The notes under the pieces are model-generated. The model saw nothing but the letters and a program-made list of their open reading frames with translations. It did no database searches and had not been told where the DNA came from. The translations under genes were made by a program, and so were the position numbers. A DNA stretch of 64,000 nt from Roseivivax sp. THAF197b (GTDB lineage Bacteria; Pseudomonadota; Alphaproteobacteria; Rhodobacterales; Rhodobacteraceae). This document shows, piece by piece, positions 59,047 to 64,000 of the stretch. The DNA lies in contig NZ_CP045318.1 in NCBI RefSeq assembly GCF_009363255.1, forward strand, positions 1,030,001 to 1,094,000, given 5' to 3'. Every line of letters starts with the position of its first letter. The first letter of the stretch is position 1.

Positions 59047-59964
59047 TCACGCCGTGTCGATGGACACCGGAAAATCCGTCCGGACCGCCTCCAACGTCTC
59101 CGCATCCCGCACCGTGAACCGCTCCACGAACCGGGTTTTGAACGATACGCGCCCACGCCGCGCGCCGAAATTCTCGCCGTGATTCAACTCATATAGAACC
59201 GATGGGCGGGGCAGGGCGCGGATGCGCAAGCCCGCAAGTCGCGCCAGATACGGAAACATGCGGTGCTCGTGCTGTGTCATCTCCCGCATGAACGCGGCGC
59301 TTTCGGGCAAGGCCGGGTCATGGCGCAGCGCGAGACAGGATCCGCACAGCTTCCAGAATGCCCTTTGACGCGGTGCCGTCAGGGATGCGGGGGCGGCCAG
59401 GGCTACCTTGCCGGACGCCACATCCCGGACGAAGCCACGCTCGACCAGCCAGCCGTCACCGCCGCCCTCCAGCATCTCGCTCACCACGCCCTGACGCAGC
59501 AGATCGTCAGCGTCAAAGGACATGACGAAGGCGGGCGGCACGTCCCGCCCGGCCAGATCCTCGTAGAGTGCTGCGAGCTTGCGCCACTTGTCGTTTCCGG
59601 GCGTCGGATCGTCGAAGGGCAGGTGGCGGATGCGGTCATCCTCGGGCAGGGGCGGGCGCACCTGACAGCAGATGACCGCTTCCCAATTGGGATTGTCCTG
59701 CGCCTGGAAGCTTTGAAGCGTGCGGCCCAGCCGTGCGGTGACCGCGTCCCAATCGCCCACATGGGCCGGTGCCACGAGTGGGATGAGGAAGATCACCCGT
59801 TCGGGCGCAGGCGCCGGGATGCGCCTCGCCGTGCGCAAGGCCAGGGCGGCGGCCTCCGAGGGCTGCACATCGTTTCGCGCTGCAGCCATGGTCGGTCCCA
59901 GAAGCGCAACACGCAAGCGATGCGCGAGGCGCCGCGCTTTCGGGGTCGCCGGGACCTGTGCCAT
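59047..59964 (-). CDS. Putative glycosyltransferase
   Basis: 305 residues. GT-A-like features: 'FLIPLVAPAHVGDWDAVTARLGRTLQSFQAQDNPNWEAVIC' at the start, the metal-binding FDADDLL in the middle, and 'WLVERGFVRDV'. The start overlaps the DUF2244 stop (TGATG). Acceptor and product unknown; the basic N-terminus and the absence of membrane spans suggest a cytoplasmic enzyme of cell-surface polysaccharide or lipid synthesis. Confidence 0.7.
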   Translation of the reverse strand: MAQVPATPKARRLAHRLRVALLGPTMAAARNDVQPSEAAALALRTARRIPAPAPERVIFLIPLVAPAHVGDWDAVTARLGRTLQSFQAQDNPNWEAVICCQVRPPLPEDDRIRHLPFDDPTPGNDKWRKLAALYEDLAGRDVPPAFVMSFDADDLLRQGVVSEMLEGGGDGWLVERGFVRDVASGKVALAAPASLTAPRQRAFWKLCGSCLALRHDPALPESAAFMREMTQHEHRMFPYLARLAGLRIRALPRPSVLYELNHGENFGARRGRVSFKTRFVERFTVRDAETLEAVRTDFPVSIDTA

Positions 59965-60461
59965 CAGGCGGGGCTGTGCCGAGCCAGCCGGTCGAGAAGC
60001 TCCGAATAGAGCGCCTTGCGCTCATCCTCGGACAGGAATGCCCCGATCTCGACCTCGCGGCCAGAGCCGTTCAGGGTGACGTAATTCGGCACGGGACCTC
60101 CGCTCTGGTGCAGCGCGACCTTGGCCCAATAGGGATTGCAATGCCAGTCCTGCGCGTCGCCCCGCGGGTTGTAGCGGGTCAGATGCAGGTCGGCCTCGGT
60201 GATCTTGAGCACTTCGAGGATGCGGCGGTCCGCCTCGTTCTTGCGTAGCGCGTAATACATCCCGCCAAGTGCAATCAGCAGGAAGGGCAGCATGCCCCAG
60301 AGGAGCGACGTGCCCAGAAGCCCGTAAAGGGGGATCGTGGCCAGGGTGAACGTGCCCAGGATGAAAGCCGCGAAGCCCTTGGGCGGCAGCGAATTATGCG
60401 GCCAGAGCGTGAGCTCCTGCTCCGTCCGGCTCGGGTCTTTCTGGGTCCAGCGATAGGGCAT
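59964..60461 (-). CDS. DUF2244-family membrane protein
   Basis: 165 residues with two membrane spans (about 30-46 and 50-70) and a soluble C-terminal half containing 'ITEADLHLTRYNPRGDAQDWHCNPYWAKVAL'. This 'NP-Y/W-W' pattern is the DUF2244 signature. It lies 191 bases downstream of the ctaD stop, on the same strand and past a terminator. A role linked to the oxidase is possible but unproved. Confidence 0.85.
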   Translation of the reverse strand: MPYRWTQKDPSRTEQELTLWPHNSLPPKGFAAFILGTFTLATIPLYGLLGTSLLWGMLPFLLIALGGMYYALRKNEADRRILEVLKITEADLHLTRYNPRGDAQDWHCNPYWAKVALHQSGGPVPNYVTLNGSGREVEIGAFLSEDERKALYSELLDRLARHSPA

Positions 60462-60594
60462 GATGTCGATGTCCGGTCGTCTGTCGTTACTCGGGCGGGC
60501 CTTGGGGCGGCGGGTCGGCCGCGGGGCCCGTTTGGGATATGGCGCGATGCGCGCGGTTTTCCACGCTTGGGCGGCCGGCGCATCGGGTCGAATG

Positions 60595-60624
60595 AAAAAG
60601 GCCCCGGATGGTGATCCGGGGCCT
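60595..60624 (-). terminator. Rho-independent terminator of ctaD
   Basis: AGGCCCCGGAT (60599-60609) pairs with ATCCGGGGCCT (60614-60624); read on the minus strand it is followed by TTTTT. It starts 29 bases after the ctaD stop. Confidence 0.92.
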
Positions 60625-60652
60625 CTTCTGTGTCAGGTCGGAAACCCGGAGA

Positions 60653-62326
60653 TCAATGGGCGTGGCCCTTGTCCCAATCCTCCCGCTTCGGCAGCTGCTC
60701 GAACGTGTGCTCGGGCGGCGGCGAAGGCAGGGTCCATTCCAGCGTATCCGCGTATTCGTTCCAGGGGTTCTCGCGGGTCTCGGGCTTGCCCTTGAACAGC
60801 GCGTAGAACATCACGCCGAAGAAGAACAGGAACGAGGCGAAGGAGATGAACGCACCCCAGGACGACACGTAGTTCCAGAGGGCATAGGCCTCGGGATAGT
60901 CGATGTAGCGGCGCGGCATGCCCTGACGGCCCAGGAAGTGCTGCGGGAAGAAGGTGATGTTGGCGCCGATGAAGAAGGTCCAGAAGTGGAGCTTGCCGGC
61001 CCATTCGGGGTACATCTTGCCGGTCATCTTGGGGAAGTAGAAGTAGATCCCCGCGAAGATGGCAAAGACGGCACCCAGCGACATCACGTAGTGGAAGTGT
61101 GCGACCACGTAATAGGTGTCATGGTAGGCACGGTCCACGGCGGCTTGGCTCAGCACGATGCCGGTGACACCACCGAGCGTGAAGAGGAACAGGAAGCCGA
61201 ACGCCCAGAGCATCGGCGTCTTGAACTCGATCGAGCCGCCCCACATCGTGGCGATCCAGGAGAAGATCTTCACGCCCGTCGGCACCGCGATGACCATCGT
61301 GGCCAGCATGAAGTAGCTCTGCTGGGTCAGCGACATGCCAACGGTGTACATGTGGTGCGCCCAGACGACGAAGCCCAACGCGCCGATCGCGATGATCGCC
61401 CAGACCATCGGCAGGTAGCCGAAGACGGGCTTGCGGCTGAACGTGGCGATGACGTGGGAGATGATACCGAAGCCCGGCAGGATCACGATGTAGACTTCCG
61501 GGTGCCCGAAGAACCACAGGATATGCTGGTAGAGCACCGGGTCGCCCCCGCCTGCGGGATCGAAGAAGGTCGTCCCGAAGTTCCGGTCGGTCAGCAGCAT
61601 GGTGATCGCGCCCGCCAGAACCGGCAGGGCCAGAAGAATCAGCCACGCGGTCACGAAGATCGACCAGGCAAAGAGCGGCACCTTGAACAGGCTCATGCCC
61701 GGTGCGCGCATGTTGAGGAAGGTGGTGATCACGTTGATCGCACCCAGGATCGACGAGGCACCCGAGACGTGCACCGCGAAGATCGCGAGGTCCATCGAGA
61801 GACCGCCCTCACGCACCGACAGCGGCGGGTAGAGAACCCAGCCCACACCGGAGCCCAGCTGACCATTGCCACCCGGCGAGTAGACCGAGGCGACCGCCAG
61901 CGTCGTACCGGCAACGTACAGCCAGTAGGACAGGTTGTTCAGACGCGGGAAGGCCATGTCCGGCGCGCCGATCTGCAGCGGCATGAAGTAGTTGCCGAAG
62001 CCGCCGAAGAGCGCGGGAATGACCACGAAGAACATCATCAGGATGCCGTGGCCGGTGATCAGAACGTTCCACAGATGGCCGTTCGGGGTACATTCGCCGG
62101 GGGCGGCGGCAAACATCCGCGCGCCTTCGAGGCACATGTACTGAACGCCCGGCTCCATGAGCTCCAGACGCATATAGACGGTGAAGGCGACCGAGATGAA
62201 ACCTGCCAGGGCCGAAGTGACCAGGTACAGGATCCCGATATCCTTGTGGTTGGTGGACATGAACCACCGGGTGAAGAACCCCCGGTTGTCTTCGTGCTCA
62301 TGGCCGTGGATGGCGGCGTCTGCCAT
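60653..62326 (-). CDS. ctaD: Cytochrome c oxidase subunit I (aa3 type)
   Basis: 557 residues, twelve membrane helices. Heme and copper ligands: His in '[14 protein letters not shown]', the crosslinked pair in [16 protein letters not shown] in '[12 protein letters not shown]', and two His in '[15 protein letters not shown]'. The D- and K-channel segments ('[16 protein letters not shown]' and '[10 protein letters not shown]') are normal. It reduces oxygen to water in the respiratory chain. A strong ribosome site, GAGGAGG, precedes the ATG. Single-gene transcript, with its own terminator. ctaA, encoded upstream in this window, makes its heme A. Confidence 0.98.
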   Translation of the reverse strand: MADAAIHGHEHEDNRGFFTRWFMSTNHKDIGILYLVTSALAGFISVAFTVYMRLELMEPGVQYMCLEGARMFAAAPGECTPNGHLWNVLITGHGILMMFFVVIPALFGGFGNYFMPLQIGAPDMAFPRLNNLSYWLYVAGTTLAVASVYSPGGNGQLGSGVGWVLYPPLSVREGGLSMDLAIFAVHVSGASSILGAINVITTFLNMRAPGMSLFKVPLFAWSIFVTAWLILLALPVLAGAITMLLTDRNFGTTFFDPAGGGDPVLYQHILWFFGHPEVYIVILPGFGIISHVIATFSRKPVFGYLPMVWAIIAIGALGFVVWAHHMYTVGMSLTQQSYFMLATMVIAVPTGVKIFSWIATMWGGSIEFKTPMLWAFGFLFLFTLGGVTGIVLSQAAVDRAYHDTYYVVAHFHYVMSLGAVFAIFAGIYFYFPKMTGKMYPEWAGKLHFWTFFIGANITFFPQHFLGRQGMPRRYIDYPEAYALWNYVSSWGAFISFASFLFFFGVMFYALFKGKPETRENPWNEYADTLEWTLPSPPPEHTFEQLPKREDWDKGHAH

Positions 62327-62382
62327 GTAAGCCTCCTCAAGGTGTTATCAGATCAGGCAGGACAGACTCGCCCCGCGCGTCG

Positions 62383-62400
62383 TTTGCCTGTTTAGGCAAA
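62383..62400. promoter_or_regulatory. Palindrome TTTGCCT-N4-AGGCAAA in the ctaD promoter region
   Basis: Both 7-base arms match exactly around GTTT. It lies 57-74 bases before the ctaD start codon. On the minus strand a TTGCCG...TAAACA pair with 17-base spacing could be the -35/-10, which would put the palindrome across the -10 region. It is not an FNR or CtrA site. Confidence 0.5.
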
Positions 62401-62415
62401 GCATCTCCGTCCGGC

Positions 62416-62448
62416 AATGACCGCTTTCGTCGCAGGGCGGTCATTTTT
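62416..62448 (+). terminator. Terminator-like hairpin facing away from ctaD
   Basis: AATGACCGC (62416-62424) pairs with GCGGTCATT (62437-62445), followed by T bases, reading on the plus strand. There is no plus-strand gene before it, so it could end a short RNA, or the palindrome may instead be an operator. Confidence 0.55.
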
Positions 62449-62578
62449 GTCGCACATGTCTGATTTCTTGAATATGTGTCAATCAAGTCTGACAGAATGC
62501 GACCCGGCAATTGTCAATCGCCGCCCCAAGGCTTGCGCGGACTACGCTCCCACGCGGCCAATCCGGGCGCCGCCCCCT

Positions 62579-62662
62579 GTCACGTTCGGACCAAAAATAC
62601 CTCCGGAGGTCTGGAGGCAGAGCCTCCAGCGGATCGGCGCGGGCTTGTCCCGCGTCGATCCG
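62579..62662 (-). repeat. Dispersed two-hairpin element, copy D
   Basis: Read on the minus strand it starts 41 bases after the stop of the alpha-glucosidase gene. Hairpin I is CGGATCGACGCGGG/CCCGCGCCGATCCG, hairpin II is CTGGAGGC/GCCTCCAG with loop TCT, then CCTCCGGAGG and TATTTTTGGTCCG...CGTGAC. Confidence 0.88.
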
Positions 62663-62703
62663 ATCCGCCGTCACCCACGCGGAACTTCCCTTCGGGGGGC
62701 CGC

Positions 62704-64000
62704 TCAGCCCAGCGACATTCGGCCAGAGCCGGGAGCCAGGGCGCCGACCTCGACCTCATCCGTGGCCAGGACCACCTGGCCGGGCAGCACGATATCGACC
62801 GGGCTCTCGCCCCAATTGATCGCCACATGCACGACATCGTCGCCCGCGCGGCGCGTATAGAAGAGGACGCCATCCTCGGCGCGCAGATCCTCCAGCGCGC
62901 CCCGGCGCAGCGCTTCCCGTTCCCGGCGCAAGGCCAGCAGCCGACGGTAGAAGGCGAGCATGGAGGCCGGATCGTTGGTCTGGTTCTCCACGATCCGCGC
63001 GGGATCGAGATCCATGGGCAGCCAGGGGTCAACCTCGGAGAAGCCGCCATGGCGCGCGTCCTCCCACGCGATCGGGGTGCGCACCGGATCACGGCCAAGG
63101 CCATGGCCCGGCACGTTTTTCTCCCACGGATCCTGCACGCGGTCCGGCGGGATCGGCACGTTCTCCATGCCCAGCTCTTCGCCCTGATAGATGGTGGGCG
63201 TGCCGCGCAAGCTCAGCAGCATCAGCGCCGCGGCGCGTGCCCGCTCGGGTCCGATCCGGCTCGCGATGCGCGAGCGGTCGTGGTTGCCCAGCACCCAGTT
63301 GGGCCAGGCGCCCTCGGGCAGGGCGGCCTCGTATTCCCCGATGAGCGTGGCGAGGTTCTCCGCCTCCCACTCGGTCTCGATCAGCATGAAGTTGAACGGT
63401 TGCTGAAATGCATCGAGCGCATCGCCGTAATACTTCATGACTTGCTCTGTCTCGCCGTAGGCCTCCCCCACCAGAAGGCGGGGCGGGTCGTATTCCTCGG
63501 CCACGGCGCGCATTTCGCGGGCGATGTCGAAGATTTCCGGCTGGTGCTTCGTATTGGTGCCAAGATGGCTGCGCGCGGGCCCCATGCTTTCGACCCATTC
63601 CGGGTTGGGCGGGTTGTCGCCCGCTTCGGGGTTCGGAACCATGTTCTCGACTGCATCCACGCGGAAGCCGTCCACACCCCGGTCGAACCAGGTCCGCATG
63701 ACGTCGTACATCGCGGCGCGCAGCTCGGGATTGTGCCAGTTGAGGCTGGGCTGCTCGGTCAGGAAGATATGCATGTAATACTGACCCGTGGCCTCGTGGA
63801 AGGTCCAGGCGGGGCCTGCAAATTCGCTGATCCAGTTGGTGGGCGGGCTGCCATCGGGCTTCGGGTCGCGCCAGACATACCAGTCGCGCTTGGGGCTGTC
63901 CTTCGATGCGCAAGCCTCGATGAACCAGGGATGCTGGTCCGAGGTGTGGCTCGGCACAAAATCCAGAAGCACCTTCAGGCCGCGCGCCTCGGCTGCTGCG
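62704..64000 (-). CDS. GH13 alpha-glucosidase/alpha-amylase, 3' part (cut by window edge)
   Basis: About 431 codons; the N-terminal part lies beyond the right edge, since the frame runs through to 64000. Conserved regions: I DFVPSHTS, II GVDGFRVDAVEN (nucleophile Asp), III LLVGEAYGE (acid/base Glu) and IV VLGNHDRSR. 'RGTPTIYQGEELGMENVPIP' marks the oligo-1,6-/alpha-glucosidase branch (AglA-like). It cleaves alpha-glucosides, probably in the cytoplasm after uptake. Uptake and regulator genes are not in the window. Confidence 0.93.
   Translation of the reverse strand, partial: AAAEARGLKVLLDFVPSHTSDQHPWFIEACASKDSPKRDWYVWRDPKPDGSPPTNWISEFAGPAWTFHEATGQYYMHIFLTEQPSLNWHNPELRAAMYDVMRTWFDRGVDGFRVDAVENMVPNPEAGDNPPNPEWVESMGPARSHLGTNTKHQPEIFDIAREMRAVAEEYDPPRLLVGEAYGETEQVMKYYGDALDAFQQPFNFMLIETEWEAENLATLIGEYEAALPEGAWPNWVLGNHDRSRIASRIGPERARAAALMLLSLRGTPTIYQGEELGMENVPIPPDRVQDPWEKNVPGHGLGRDPVRTPIAWEDARHGGFSEVDPWLPMDLDPARIVENQTNDPASMLAFYRRLLALRREREALRRGALEDLRAEDGVLFYTRRAGDDVVHVAINWGESPVDIVLPGQVVLATDEVEVGALAPGSGRMSLG

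Noticed and set aside
62579..62662. Dispersed element considered as an insertion sequence remnant
   Set aside because: No transposase, no terminal direct repeats, and the stems vary in a compensatory way; it behaves as a structured RNA or DNA element.

Overview
The window looks like an ordinary chromosomal stretch of a GC-rich alphaproteobacterium of the Rhodobacteraceae (Roseobacter) type. The main evidence is the sciP-ctrA cell-cycle pair, a ctaA plus ctaD aa3-type oxidase, a usg gene, a RimB-RimK fusion, attH/ABC genes and tightly packed operons with 1-, 4- and 8-base start/stop overlaps. I see no prophage, transposase, integrase, CRISPR array or rRNA operon. Genus cannot be told from the sequence alone.

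Layout. 1-7.5 kb: start of a probable glycerophosphodiester phosphodiesterase, sufT, a CIA30 protein, a membrane methyltransferase-like / UbiG-like / DUF4149 operon, rimBK, tgt, a glycine-zipper lipoprotein and a lone PAS protein. 7.6-11.2 kb: lon with a heat-shock-type promoter, an HU-like protein and two tRNA-Val genes (CAC and TAC). 11.2-16.2 kb: a four-gene minus-strand module (membrane LytTR regulator, ABC ATPase, FtsX-type permease, AttH-like lipocalin). 16.7-24.1 kb: two identical tRNA-Asp genes, a divergent MepK-like / LD-transpeptidase pair, lpxD-ACP-ketosynthase, mnmA. 23.9-29.7 kb: sciP, ctrA, ligA, recG and a 38-residue membrane peptide behind an array of TGTTC boxes. 29.7-36.0 kb: soluble chemoreceptor, NifU-like scaffold, hisI, gluQ, a small membrane protein, trmFO, enoyl-CoA hydratase, thioesterase. 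36.1-47.8 kb: LysR and indolepyruvate ferredoxin oxidoreductase, acyltransferase, murI, argC, ThiE-like, trmJ, ctaA, M32 carboxypeptidase. 48-64 kb: LysR, gyrA, usg, UbiH-like monooxygenase, HAD nucleotidase, GntR, a T2SSE_N-like domain fused to a GT2 glycosyltransferase, carA, yqeY, a second glycosyltransferase, DUF2244, ctaD, and the C-terminal part of a GH13 alpha-glucosidase running off the right edge.

Themes. Cell-envelope work recurs (lpxD/ACP/KAS, LD-crosslink enzymes, murI, AttH exporter, two glycosyltransferases). RNA modification recurs (tgt, gluQ, mnmA, trmFO, trmJ), as do respiration (ctaA, ctaD, ubiquinone-type methyltransferase and hydroxylase) and genome maintenance (ligA, recG, gyrA, lon).

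Most unusual signals: (1) a four-copy intergenic element with a fixed sequence box and two hairpins whose stems change in a compensatory way between copies; (2) a helically phased TGTTC array in front of a 38-residue membrane peptide, which suggests a DNA-damage-induced small protein; (3) a candidate CtrA box and a long palindrome between sciP and ctrA; (4) domain fusions in RimBK and in the GT2 enzyme; (5) several terminators or repeats with no annotated gene to serve, which may mark small RNAs.
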